Shown: piece after piece, positions 16,748 through 24,305 of the stretch | Layout of the letters: each line of letters begins with the position of its first letter | Numbering within the stretch: position 1 is the first letter of the stretch | NCBI GenBank assembly: GCA_025361065.1 | Contig: JANYAY010000045.1 | Coordinates: 1-35,110, forward strand | Source of the DNA: Deltaproteobacteria bacterium | Lineage (GTDB): Bacteria > Desulfobacterota > Syntrophia > Syntrophales > Smithellaceae | Direction: 5' to 3' | DNA length: 35,110 nt | Program-made: the position numbers and the translations under genes | Notes under the pieces: model-generated | What the model saw: the letters and a program-made list of their open reading frames with translations, nothing else | What the model was told of the DNA's origin: nothing | Databases searched by the model: none

Positions 16748-17515
16748 TTAGACAATTCTCTCTTCTCCGCTGAATACGATCATCCTGGGACCCTTTACCA
16801 GACCCACGATAGTCAGACCAACCTGCGAGGCCAGCTTGACTGCCTGATTGGTCGGAGCGCCGATTGCCGCTATGATGGGCATTCGGCACCGGAGAGCCTT
16901 GGACAGGATCTCCGAGGAAATTCTCCCACTTGTCAAAAGGAATTTATCCGTAAAACCGATATTTTTAGCCAGAGCTTCACCCACGACTTTATCAATGGCG
17001 TTATGTCTGCCGATATCATCACGAAAAATCAATATTTCTTCGCCCGATGCCAAAGCGGCGCTGTGGATGCCGTGCGTCAGATGATGTTCCTCCGACTGCT
17101 TTTGGAATTCTTTCATAAATGTCCTTATAATTTCACTTCCCACACTAAAGTCGCTGATTATTTTAACCCGGTTAATCAAGTCCAGAGGATTGTGAAAAAT
17201 AACTCCCTTACCGCAGCCTGATGTATAGATTCTCTTAAAAACAAAATCATCGGCAAACCCTTCGCCTGCAATTGTAACATTGGCTTTCCACCGTTCCTCG
17301 TCAATAATAATTGATGTCATTTGAGATAAATCGCGGATTATTCCTGACTTATAAAGAAATCCACCGACCAGATTTTCTATATGCTCCGGGCTGCAAAGCA
17401 ATGTGGCTAATTCCTTATCGTTTACCTCAATTGTCAGCGGGACTTCCCGGCTGACCGGCACAGCAGTAATTTTTCTCTCTTGCCTGTCGATAACCGTTGC
17501 GTTTAAAAGTTCCAT
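16748..17515 (-). CDS. fdhD: Formate dehydrogenase accessory sulfurtransferase FdhD
   Basis: The 255-residue protein shows FdhD landmarks: VGGFLYKSGII, the active-site loop TSGCGKG, DIGRHNAIDKVVG and LTSGRISSEI. FdhD passes sulfur from a cysteine desulfurase to the molybdenum/tungsten cofactor of formate dehydrogenase. The loop has one Cys, whereas E. coli has CxxC; single-Cys versions exist in the family. Its place in an operon with MnmA, another sulfur-transfer enzyme, fits a shared sulfur-delivery theme. No formate dehydrogenase gene is in the window. Confidence 0.9.
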   Translation of the reverse strand: MELLNATVIDRQERKITAVPVSREVPLTIEVNDKELATLLCSPEHIENLVGGFLYKSGIIRDLSQMTSIIIDEERWKANVTIAGEGFADDFVFKRIYTSGCGKGVIFHNPLDLINRVKIISDFSVGSEIIRTFMKEFQKQSEEHHLTHGIHSAALASGEEILIFRDDIGRHNAIDKVVGEALAKNIGFTDKFLLTSGRISSEILSKALRCRMPIIAAIGAPTNQAVKLASQVGLTIVGLVKGPRMIVFSGEERIV

Positions 17516-17528
17516 ATACTCGCCTCAT

Positions 17529-18590
17529 CTATGGCTTGCGAATAATTTCCTCTATTACGCCGCCTCCCAATACCCTATCCCCGTCATAGAACACAACCGC
17601 CTGACCCGGTGTAATCGATTCCTGGGCTTCCTGAAAAATTACTTTTAATTTGTCACCATCTTTTTGGACTATACAGTGCGCCGTTTTTTTCCGGTAGCGG
17701 ATCTTTGCCTCCATCTCGGCGGGGAAATCAGCAGTCAAAAGATTAATGTCCCCGGCAATTAGACCTGCCGAATATAACTCTTTTTTTTCACCTACGACAA
17801 CTTTGTTTTTTGCGGCATCAATTTCGACGACATAAAGCGGTGTTTTCGCACTGATGCCCAAACCGCCCCGCTGACCGATTGTGTAGTAAATAATTCCCTT
17901 GTGCTTACCTAAAATCCGGCCTGTCTTATCCACAATGTCGCCGGGTATGGAAGGTACATTTCGTTCCTGAAAGAACTGTCCGTAACTGCCCTGGGTTACA
18001 AAACAAATATCCTGGCTTTCGGCTTTTTGGGCCACGTGCAGACCGGCTTTTTTGGTCAGAGTACGCACTTCCTCTTTATTCAACCCTCCTAAAGGAAAAA
18101 GGATGGAAGATAAATCGTCTTTCTTAATCGGATAAAGAAAATAAGTCTGATCTTTAATCCTGTCTTGAGGACGCAGCAGATGCCATTCATCCCCCTGCTT
18201 TTCAATCCGGGCGTAATGGCCGGTGGCTAAATAATCAAACCCGATGCCGCGGGCCTTGCCCAAAAGCGTTCCGAATTTTAAATAGCGATTGCAGTCTATG
18301 CAGGGATTCGGTGTCCGGCCGCGCCGGTACTCGGCCGTAAATTTACCAATGACGCGTTCTTCCATTTCCGCGGCAAAATCAAAAACAAAATGAGGTATCT
18401 GCAATTGATCGCAGACGCGTTTGGCATCGTCTATCGCATCAAGACCACAGCAGCGCGTGCGGTCTCCATCTTCTCGAATACCCAGGCACATTGTCACTCC
18501 GGTTGCGTCGTAACCTGCCTCTTTTAACAGCAGAGCCGCCGCCGAAGAATCGACGCCACCACTCATGGCGACAAAAACTTTTTTCTTCAT
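17529..18590 (-). CDS. mnmA: tRNA-specific 2-thiouridylase MnmA
   Basis: The 353-residue protein has the PP-loop AMSGGVDSS near its start, the first catalytic Cys in TPNPCIDCNRYLKFG and the second in AESQDICFVTQG, and the C-terminal PGQAVVFYDGDRVLGGG. It adds the 2-thio group to the wobble uridine of Lys/Glu/Gln tRNAs. An in-frame ATG ten codons upstream exists (18620), overlapping the regulator gene, but AAGGAAATACC is well spaced before the ATG at 18590. It is 26 bp downstream of the Rrf2 gene. Confidence 0.95.
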   Translation of the reverse strand: MKKKVFVAMSGGVDSSAAALLLKEAGYDATGVTMCLGIREDGDRTRCCGLDAIDDAKRVCDQLQIPHFVFDFAAEMEERVIGKFTAEYRRGRTPNPCIDCNRYLKFGTLLGKARGIGFDYLATGHYARIEKQGDEWHLLRPQDRIKDQTYFLYPIKKDDLSSILFPLGGLNKEEVRTLTKKAGLHVAQKAESQDICFVTQGSYGQFFQERNVPSIPGDIVDKTGRILGKHKGIIYYTIGQRGGLGISAKTPLYVVEIDAAKNKVVVGEKKELYSAGLIAGDINLLTADFPAEMEAKIRYRKKTAHCIVQKDGDKLKVIFQEAQESITPGQAVVFYDGDRVLGGGVIEEIIRKP

Positions 18591-18616
18591 GGTATTTCCT
18601 TGAGAATCCCAATTTA

Positions 18617-19057
18617 TCAAATATTGCTCATAATATTGTTTTGCGCTTTTTCATGGCGCGTTTTGACCAGATCAGTCAAGGTAATTGCCGCCAGAGTTTC
18701 CCTGATCTTTTCACTCAAAACATCCCAGACATCCCGGGTGGGACAAGTGCCGGCGCGTGAGCAGTCCTGAGGATCTTTTACGCAATTCACCACACAGATT
18801 TTCCCTTCGACAGCGTCAAAAATATCGCCTACTGTAATTTCTTCCGGTCGCCGGGCCAGAACATATCCGCCGTGAACACCTCGTGTTGATTGAATCAAAC
18901 CGGCGGCGCGCAAGGGAATCACAATGATGCTGAGATATTTTTCCGAAATATCCTCCCTCTGGGCAATGTCTTTTAAGAATACGGGATTTTTCCCGTAATG
19001 ATCGGCCAGATCAGCCATCATCCGCACCCCGTACCTTGATCTTGTGGATAGTTTCAT
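18617..19057 (-). CDS. Rrf2-family transcriptional regulator (IscR/CymR-like)
   Basis: The 146-residue protein begins MKLSTRSRYGVR, the Rrf2 winged-helix signature, with a recognition region GVHGGYVLARRPEEIT. It has four cysteines at 88, 92, 99 and 105; the last three are spaced C-x6-C-x5-C, close to but not identical with the IscR [2Fe-2S] ligand pattern C-x5-C-x5-C. It could sense iron-sulfur status, or cysteine supply as in CymR. It heads an operon with mnmA, fdhD, metY and cysK, so it probably regulates these and itself. In related genomes such a gene is often next to a cysteine desulfurase, absent here. Confidence 0.9.
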   Translation of the reverse strand: MKLSTRSRYGVRMMADLADHYGKNPVFLKDIAQREDISEKYLSIIVIPLRAAGLIQSTRGVHGGYVLARRPEEITVGDIFDAVEGKICVVNCVKDPQDCSRAGTCPTRDVWDVLSEKIRETLAAITLTDLVKTRHEKAQNNIMSNI

Positions 19058-19129
19058 TGAGTTGCCGTCTCTTTAGGGGCCGTTACGAAATTATCTGTTC
19101 TTTTTCTCTATTGCGTTACGACGCCTTAT

Positions 19130-19174
19130 GCCGTTTTCTAACGGCTTTGTTTATATACTAGCTTTTTGGTAGTA
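19130..19174 (-). promoter_or_regulatory. Candidate Rrf2 operator and leader hairpin
   Basis: TACTA-GCTTTTTGG-TAGTA at 19156-19174 is an inverted repeat about 100 bp upstream of the regulator's ATG, with flanking AT extending the symmetry. A second inverted repeat, GCCGTT-TTCT-AACGGC, lies at 19130-19145. A TTGACA (reverse strand, 19196-19201) lies just upstream as a possible -35. Autoregulation is inferred from position and symmetry only. Confidence 0.35.
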
Positions 19175-19298
19175 ATTACCTCCGCCGTCCACCTTTGTCA
19201 AGAAATATTTTAATTCTTTCTTGATGATTTGGAAATATTTTGGAAGAGAATAGAATTAGTAAATGGAGATTTTACCTATAGTTTGATTGGCAGATGGT

Positions 19299-20290
19299 TA
19301 TAAAGGATAGGACGCTGCCTTGAATATAAAATAGGTGTTATGTCGTGCAACAAGGGAAAGTGGCAGCCGAACGCAAGGCACTGCTCAAATGGATAGAAGG
19401 TCTGCCCGGACCATGGCTGGGAGCGATGGAAGCAACCATATTTACCGGTTGGATATACGATTTTTTAAAACCCCATGCTTTTGATTTGAAGGTAGCTCAT
19501 TCCGAGATGCTCAAGGCGATTACGGCGGCGAAGAAGAAAAATGACCGTGGCTGATGCGGAGAAAATAGCGGACCTGCTGAGAGTCAATCTGTTGCCGGAA
19601 TGCTACATACTTTCGGAAGAGATACGAGAGCTGCGTCGAATTCTGCGTTACAGGAATATGATCGTTCGAACCGCCACCAAGATGAAGAACAAGATATCAG
19701 GATTGTTAATGGAAACCGGAACGCCATACAACAAAAATAAACTACACGGCAAAAAGTATTTTGGCAATCTGCTGGAGCGGATTGAGGATGTTCCGGATTC
19801 GGTAAAGGACATGTTGAAACTGAGCCGCAGTAGTTTGGAGATGTTTGAAGCTGTTCAGAAGAAACTTGTAAATACGTTACGGAAAGACAATCTGATTCGT
19901 GAACGGGTTCAAAGATTGATGAGCATCAAAGGCGTCGGTGAAGTCATGGCTCTTACCTGGGTATTGGAGATAGATGAGTCTTCTCGTTTTTCTTCAGCGC
20001 GTCAAGCAATCAGTTATTGTGGTCTTTGCAGTGCTCAGAGAGAATCGGCAGGGAAGGAACAACGTGGGCCTATTTCCAAGAAGCGTAATAAACATTTACA
20101 GACAATGCTGGTAGAGGCAGCCAAGCTGGCGCCGCGCTGGAATCCGCAATTGGCAGCGCTTCATGAGAAGGAACTAATCCGAGGCAACCGTAATCGGGCA
20201 ACACTGGCTGTCGCCCGTAAAATGGTGGAATATATGATGGCGGTTGAACGGCAGCAAAAAGATTTTGTGCCGTCGGAACTGGCGGCTTAA
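19299..20290 (+). pseudogene. Decayed IS110-family transposase
   Basis: Two open segments (GTG 19345 to 19554, and 19541 to 20290) together make one IS110-type transposase: AMEATIFTGWIYDFL and KAITAAKKKNDR in the first, DAEKIADLLR, RLMSIKGVGEVMALTW and the RQAISYCGL region in the second. They join in frame if one G of GTGGC near 19547-19551 is removed, giving NDR-ADAEKIADLL. Upstream, the frame from 19299 reads GxDAALNI, a plausible first-Asp block, interrupted by TAG at 19308-19310 and 19332-19334 and by a frame change before 19345. It therefore carries several lesions and is unlikely to make an active enzyme. Confidence 0.8.
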
Positions 20291-20800
20291 AAGGAGATTG
20301 CATAACCTTTTTTACCGAATGATCTTCCCGCTGGTCCTTGCTTTCGTGGGGACTGCGTGAGTCCAAGAGACTTCACGCCTTTGTTATGTTTCGAGGCTGA
20401 CGGGTTGGCCCAAACTCAATCTTCGGCAAAGGTCAACAAAAATGGTTTTATCCGGTAATATATGTGGCTATTGTTTCTGATGCCTGCGTGATCCCAAGGT
20501 GGCGCGCCTCCGACGAGCCTGATTTAATGGCCCATTCTCGGCGCGAACATCGCACAGTGGAATTTCAGGCAAATACCATGAGCAGGATCAAACCGAATGC
20601 TTTATGGCATCTATGACCTGATACCGCAAATGGATGTCTGGTCGACTGATCACTATCAGGTTGACCCAAGAGAAAGAATAAAAAAAATTGGACGGAGAAA
20701 AAGGCGTTACAAATAACCACTGGCGGCATCCGGGAAGGTCAGGGAAAATCTCCGTTTTTCTCCTTGACATTTCTTATCATGGATGTCCCGTGAATGCTAA
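20291..20800. other. Gene-free interval 3' of the IS110 remnant
   Basis: No gene is visible. An inverted repeat ACCTGATA (20616-20623) / TATCAGGT (20654-20661) encloses 30 bp. Another short pairing, ACGGAG with CTCCGT, surrounds 20692-20755. The first ~150 bp may be the end of the insertion sequence. Confidence 0.4.
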
Positions 20801-21781
20801 TTATTCATTTTTCTGTAAGCAATGTTGCAAGAATACCATAACCACATTCATTAACAATAAGACATCAGAAGATGTAGCCTCTGTAATAGATGGTTTAGCA
20901 GTGCTTTTCGTCGCTCTCTCGGCTGGTATGAAATTTTGAAATACATTTATAATCGGTTCTGTAAATCGAGTAATCGGAATAAGATTTTGATTCTTTGCGT
21001 CCTTAAATAAATTTGCTAGTTCACCCTTGCTGTTCTTTCCTTCTTTCCCGACGAGAATTTGAAAAAACCTTTGAATTGCACGATGTGCCTTAGTTATGGC
21101 TTCTGGATATCTCTTCTCTCTATAATCTGCAAACATTTGTTTCAGATCATCACTAACGCTTTCCCACTTTGGATCCGATAGGGCTTTTAAAGTTGGCACA
21201 TATATCTTTTCTGTAATAACTTGATCTTGTCTTGGTACAAATCCATTTCGCGTCAGTATTATGTTTAAAGCCTGTTGTTCAAAAATATGATTAAGACAAT
21301 TACTCAATCTGTCAAATTTACCAAAAGATTTTTTAATATACTCATTTCTCTTCTCATCAATTTCTTCCTTTTTTGCCGAGTTTAGATATTGCATATCGAT
21401 ATGACATTCGGCAAATTTAGAAAGTGTTCGAAGAACTAACACACCTGATTTTTCATGTAAAAAGATGTCTTGAAAATCAAGTGTTGCAGCTTCTATTCTC
21501 TTAAAATTATTGCCATTGTGAAGTTCATTCTCAGGTTTAATTTTATGTAGTCTCTTGCCAGGGCACTGTCTTAGAAAATTGTAATTTAGATATTCTATAG
21601 TGTGCAATATTTCTCTCGAGTATAATTCTAACCACCCTTTATTTTTCAATTCCTGCAATGATATTTCTTTCTCAGATATTTGCAGATCATCCCATTGCCG
21701 CAATCCAAGATTTGGTTGAATTTGTTGCTCAATATTCGGATCATTTTCGCCATATAATTTAAATATTGGTATTTTTGTCAT
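20801..21781 (-). CDS. Hypothetical protein with abortive-infection-like (HEPN-type) C-terminus
   Basis: The 326-residue protein is not confidently assigned to a family. The last ~110 residues read YPEAITKAHRAIQRFFQILVG...IPAERATKSTAKPSITEATSSDVLLLMNVVMVFLQH (shown in part), matching the layout of the Abi C-terminal/HEPN-like domain: a helix carrying AI.KA, a conserved Arg after a loop, a Ser/Ala-rich turn and a final long helix. The N-terminal two thirds are helical and charged, with no recognised motif. The gene is clearly more AT-rich than its neighbours and lies between an IS110 remnant and a palindromic element, suggesting horizontal acquisition. A defence role is an inference. The ribosome site is poor (GGAGCTCCGTTTCTA before ATG). 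Confidence 0.6.
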   Translation of the reverse strand: MTKIPIFKLYGENDPNIEQQIQPNLGLRQWDDLQISEKEISLQELKNKGWLELYSREILHTIEYLNYNFLRQCPGKRLHKIKPENELHNGNNFKRIEAATLDFQDIFLHEKSGVLVLRTLSKFAECHIDMQYLNSAKKEEIDEKRNEYIKKSFGKFDRLSNCLNHIFEQQALNIILTRNGFVPRQDQVITEKIYVPTLKALSDPKWESVSDDLKQMFADYREKRYPEAITKAHRAIQRFFQILVGKEGKNSKGELANLFKDAKNQNLIPITRFTEPIINVFQNFIPAERATKSTAKPSITEATSSDVLLLMNVVMVFLQHCLQKNE

Positions 21782-22433
21782 TAGAAACGGAGCTCCATTT
21801 TTAAATGTTTTTCAAATAATAATGCATTTTTAAACATTTATTTAAACATACTCGTAATTTCCTTTATTTCAATCGTTTTTTTGGACTATACTGAAGGCTG
21901 ATAATAAGTGCATCAGACCGGCGAATGTTGATGGAACAGTGGGCACAAGGTTCAAAGTTTATATCTGAAATACTGCAATTGAAGGGACATACAATAAGCG
22001 ACTATGCCCGAAACGTTGTGGCTCTTGGCGAAATGGAGCATCAGACAGCCGAACTGTTTGAGCCGCAGGCGAGTTTTCGGCTGTCGCGCAATGAGCCTTA
22101 GAGCCATAGTTGCAGGGCATTAGGAGCGTTTGGCTGCCCCTTCAACTGCAGCACCTTATAGTTTCTTATCCTGGATTCCCGCCTGCGCGGGAATGACATC
22201 TGGAGGCGTTCTTTCATGAACGCAACGGTTTTAAAGTTGATTTCTTACCATTTCGAAACCTCTTTATTACTAAGGTGTTGCTTAAATATACTCGCAATTT
22301 TCTTTATATCAATTCATTTTTTGAATTAGGCTGAAGACCGAAGGCTGAAGGAATAACGAATGATGATCGGATTCCCATTCGCATACCCTGATCACCCGAA
22401 ATCGGTTGCAACTCTTTTAAGAATCGGCTGAGA
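21782..22433. other. Gene-free interval with long palindrome and direct repeats
   Basis: Diverged ~58-bp direct repeats (21843-21900 and 22284-22345; cores ATACTCGTAATTTCCTTTAT and ATACTCGCAATTTTCTTTAT) flank a 179-nt imperfect inverted repeat (21973-22151). A 27-nt hairpin repeat is at 22171-22197. A 58-codon open frame (21925-22101) crosses half of the palindrome and is not called as a gene. Confidence 0.6.
21973..22151. repeat. 179-nt imperfect inverted repeat
   Basis: The ends CTGCAATTGAAGGG (21973) and CCCTTCAACTGCAG (to 22151) are complementary. Further paired blocks converge inward: ATGCCC (22004-22009)/GGGCAT (22115-22120), TGGCTCT (22019-22025)/AGAGCCA (22100-22106) and GACAGCCGA (22044-22052)/TCGGCTGTC (22077-22085). 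The arms thus pair over most of their ~84 nt, leaving a ~24-nt loop. This could be a MITE-like element or a structured RNA. Confidence 0.7.
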
Positions 22434-22628
22434 CTAAAGGAGAAAAAACCAGTAGAGCAATGCCGTCATCGAGAGAATGAACCCTGCTACGGCAAACCAC
22501 AGGGGACGGATGACACGGGTTCCCTTGGCCTGTGCCAGATCCTGTACCTTCTCGCTTTTCTTTTTATTCTTGTTCTCCTGCTTTCTTTCTGTCGCCTTCT
22601 GCATATCCTTTTTTTGTTTGTGGTCCAC
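22434..22628 (-). CDS. Small tail-anchored-type membrane protein, unknown function
   Basis: A 64-residue protein with a very Lys/Glu/Gln-rich N-terminal half (~40 residues) and one C-terminal hydrophobic helix (PLWFAVAGFILSMTALLYWF), so it should be anchored in the inner membrane with its charged part in the cytoplasm. It starts at GTG 22628, five bases after a strong GGGGGTG ribosome site, which supports it as a real gene. No family is recognised. Confidence 0.6.
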   Translation of the reverse strand: MDHKQKKDMQKATERKQENKNKKKSEKVQDLAQAKGTRVIRPLWFAVAGFILSMTALLYWFFLL

Positions 22629-22770
22629 GGATTCACCCCCTTCGGAACGTTTTGAGTTTACCAGCCCTCAATCCTTTCCTTCATACCCTGATAATCGCGA
22701 GGGCACAAGAGGAAGTATATGGACACTATTGCGCTGATACTTTATAGATTCTTTGTAACCGGCAAGACCG

Positions 22771-22896
22771 AAAATCATTATTTTTCTATTTAGCCTTTTC
22801 TATGCTACAGTGCGTCTGATTATAATCAGAAAGGAATAAAAGAAAATGATGAAACCGGCAAAGGATTCTATTGATTTGCGGAATCACGGGACATAA
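22771..22896 (+). pseudogene. Truncated duplicate of the glyoxalase-gene 5' end
   Basis: Bases 22771-22878 are about 90% identical to 23807-23913, the upstream region and first eleven codons of the VOC gene. After the shared MMKPAKDSIDL, this copy diverges (RNHGT) and stops at TAA near 22894-22896. It is a gene start without a gene. Confidence 0.85.
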
Positions 22897-23043
22897 CACC
22901 TATTAATCCTCTTTCCGGATAGCATTTTTTCTTTGCCGGAAAAGCAGTGTGCGAGGGAACAACAGGTCTCTTCTTGGCAGATCGCAGTTGTCGGTTTCTA
23001 AAATTTTATTTCACACGCCAAAATTAACTATCAGATTTTTTCC
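22879..23043. other. Gene-free leader before higBA
   Basis: Near 22891-22907 there is a stretch (GACATAACACCTATT) that is the exact reverse complement of 15 bases at 19330-19344 inside the IS110 remnant. Otherwise nothing is recognised. Confidence 0.4.
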
Positions 23044-23072
23044 TTGACGTTTAACGCGCGGCGTTATATTAT
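23044..23072 (+). promoter_or_regulatory. higBA promoter with overlapping operator
   Basis: TTGACG (23044-23049) and TATTAT (23067-23072) are 17 bp apart. The perfect inverted repeat TAACGC-GCG-GCGTTA (23052-23066) fills the spacer, ideal for repression by the HigA antitoxin. The -10 ends only 6 bp before the ATG, so the transcript would have almost no leader. Confidence 0.65.
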
Positions 23073-23078
23073 TTCACC

Positions 23079-23357
23079 ATGATTAAATCTTTCCACTGCA
23101 AAGATACACAAGCTTTGTTTGAAGGTAAATGTCCTCGAAAACTCAAAGCCATTGCCACTGTAGCAGAGAGGAAACTACAGATGCTGGATAATGCTTGCGC
23201 ACTGGAAGACTTGCGAACACCACCGGGCAACAGGCTTGAGGCGTTGCGTGGTAATCTCAAAGGTCTCTGGAGTGTCCGTATTAACAATCAGTGGCGAATA
23301 TGTTTTCGTTTTGAAAGCGGCAACGCCTTGGATGTGGAAATCATCGATTATCATTGA
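23079..23357 (+). CDS. higB: HigB-type toxin (RelE superfamily mRNA interferase)
   Basis: The 92-residue basic protein has the HigB signature order: IKSFHCKDTQALFEG at the start, LRTPPGNRLEALRG, then WSVRINNQWRICFRF and a closing VEIIDYH. RelE-fold toxins cut mRNA on the ribosome. Toxin-first order, with the antitoxin 12 bp downstream, is the higBA arrangement. No lesion is visible, so the module looks intact. Confidence 0.92.
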   Translation: MIKSFHCKDTQALFEGKCPRKLKAIATVAERKLQMLDNACALEDLRTPPGNRLEALRGNLKGLWSVRINNQWRICFRFESGNALDVEIIDYH

Positions 23358-23369
23358 GGAGGTTATACA

Positions 23370-23675
23370 ATGACTGTTAAAAATAAAATGCGACCCATTC
23401 ATCCCGGCGAAATATTGCGGGAGGAGTTTCTCGTGCCGCTGGCGCTGAGCGCCCATGCGCTGGCAATGGAACTCAAAGTTCCGGCACCACGGATCAATGA
23501 TATTGTTCGTGAACGTCGCGCCATCACGCCAGACACAGCGCTGCGACTGGCGCGCTATCTCGGAACAACCGCTCAGTTCTGGCTAAACCTGCAAACCAGC
23601 TATGATCTGAAGATAACTGAAAAAGCCATCGGCTCTAAAATAAAAAATGAAGTCCATACACGCCTTGTCGCTTAG
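23370..23675 (+). CDS. higA: HigA-type antitoxin (Xre-family HTH)
   Basis: The 101-residue protein has RPIHPGEILREEFL, the HigA opening, then an HTH with ALAMELKVPAPRINDIV and TPDTALRLARYLGTTAQFWL. It neutralises the upstream toxin and should repress the promoter through the TAACGC/GCGTTA palindrome. GAGGAGGTTATACA precedes its ATG, a strong ribosome site favouring antitoxin production. Confidence 0.93.
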   Translation: MTVKNKMRPIHPGEILREEFLVPLALSAHALAMELKVPAPRINDIVRERRAITPDTALRLARYLGTTAQFWLNLQTSYDLKITEKAIGSKIKNEVHTRLVA

Positions 23676-23698
23676 ACAAACAATTTAACGGGTCACAA

Positions 23699-23729
23699 AG
23701 GTGTGACGGCCTTTTTACGATACCGTCAC
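23699..23729 (+). terminator. Stem-loop downstream of higA
   Basis: GTGACGG (23703-23709) pairs with CCGTCAC (23723-23729) around a loop containing CTTTTTACGATA. The T-run is inside the loop, so termination is uncertain. The same sequence, reversed, occurs at 9077-9102, so this may be a dispersed repeat. Confidence 0.35.
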
Positions 23730-23880
23730 GAGTGACAAGGAGAAGATGTCTCTCAGCAATTCGACATAAAAAGTGCGGTTGCGCTATCGCCCTTAACAGT
23801 TATTGCAAAATCATTATTTTTCCATTTAGCCTTTTCTATGCTACAGCAATTGATAATAATCAGAAAGGAACATAAACACA

Positions 23881-24282
23881 ATGATGAAACCGGCAAAGGA
23901 TTCTATTGATTTGGGAGTGATTGTTGGGGATATCAAGGCCAGTCTCAACTTCTATCAAAATATTTTGGGGCTGGAGTTTGTGGGGACAACTCCTTTATGG
24001 TTTGGCACAATGCACCGGCTGAGATTCGGCACAAGTGATTTCAAGTTGATTGAACCGAAAGTATTGCCTCCATATGGCGCCATCGGGCTGGAAAATCAAG
24101 CAGGTTTTCGCTATGTGACTTTTGTAATAGAGAATCTCTCAGACCTTTGCATGGATCTGCAGAAACAAGGCATCGAGTTTACCGTGCCGGAAATGGAAAT
24201 CCGTCCCGGTGTGCGCATCGCGATGGTAAAAGATCCGGACGGAAATGTCGTAGAATTTGTGGAACGAAAGCTTACAGCTTGA
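23881..24282 (+). CDS. Glyoxalase-fold (VOC) protein
   Basis: The 133-residue single-domain VOC protein has SIDLGVIVGDIKASLNFYQ..LGLEF at the N-terminus and VKDPDGNVVEFVE at the C-terminus, the paired beta-alpha-beta-beta-beta modules of the superfamily. The metal ligand pattern is partly readable (closing Glu in VEFVE). It could be a lyase, epimerase (methylmalonyl-CoA-epimerase-like) or dioxygenase; the sequence does not decide. AAAGGAACATAAACACA precedes the ATG. Its upstream region and first codons are duplicated at 22771-22878, on the other side of higBA. Confidence 0.8.
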   Translation: MMKPAKDSIDLGVIVGDIKASLNFYQNILGLEFVGTTPLWFGTMHRLRFGTSDFKLIEPKVLPPYGAIGLENQAGFRYVTFVIENLSDLCMDLQKQGIEFTVPEMEIRPGVRIAMVKDPDGNVVEFVERKLTA

Positions 24283-24305
24283 AGGGAAAAGCAAGAACAA
24301 ACGTT

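Noticed and set aside
21925-22101. 58-codon open frame with an ATG start
   Set aside because: It runs through the left arm, loop and part of the right arm of the 179-nt palindrome, has no ribosome site and matches no family; chance read-through is simpler.
21973-22151. Integron attC site
   Set aside because: The palindrome lacks recognisable paired core sites of the RYYYAAC/GTTRRRY type at its ends, and no integrase or cassette array is present.
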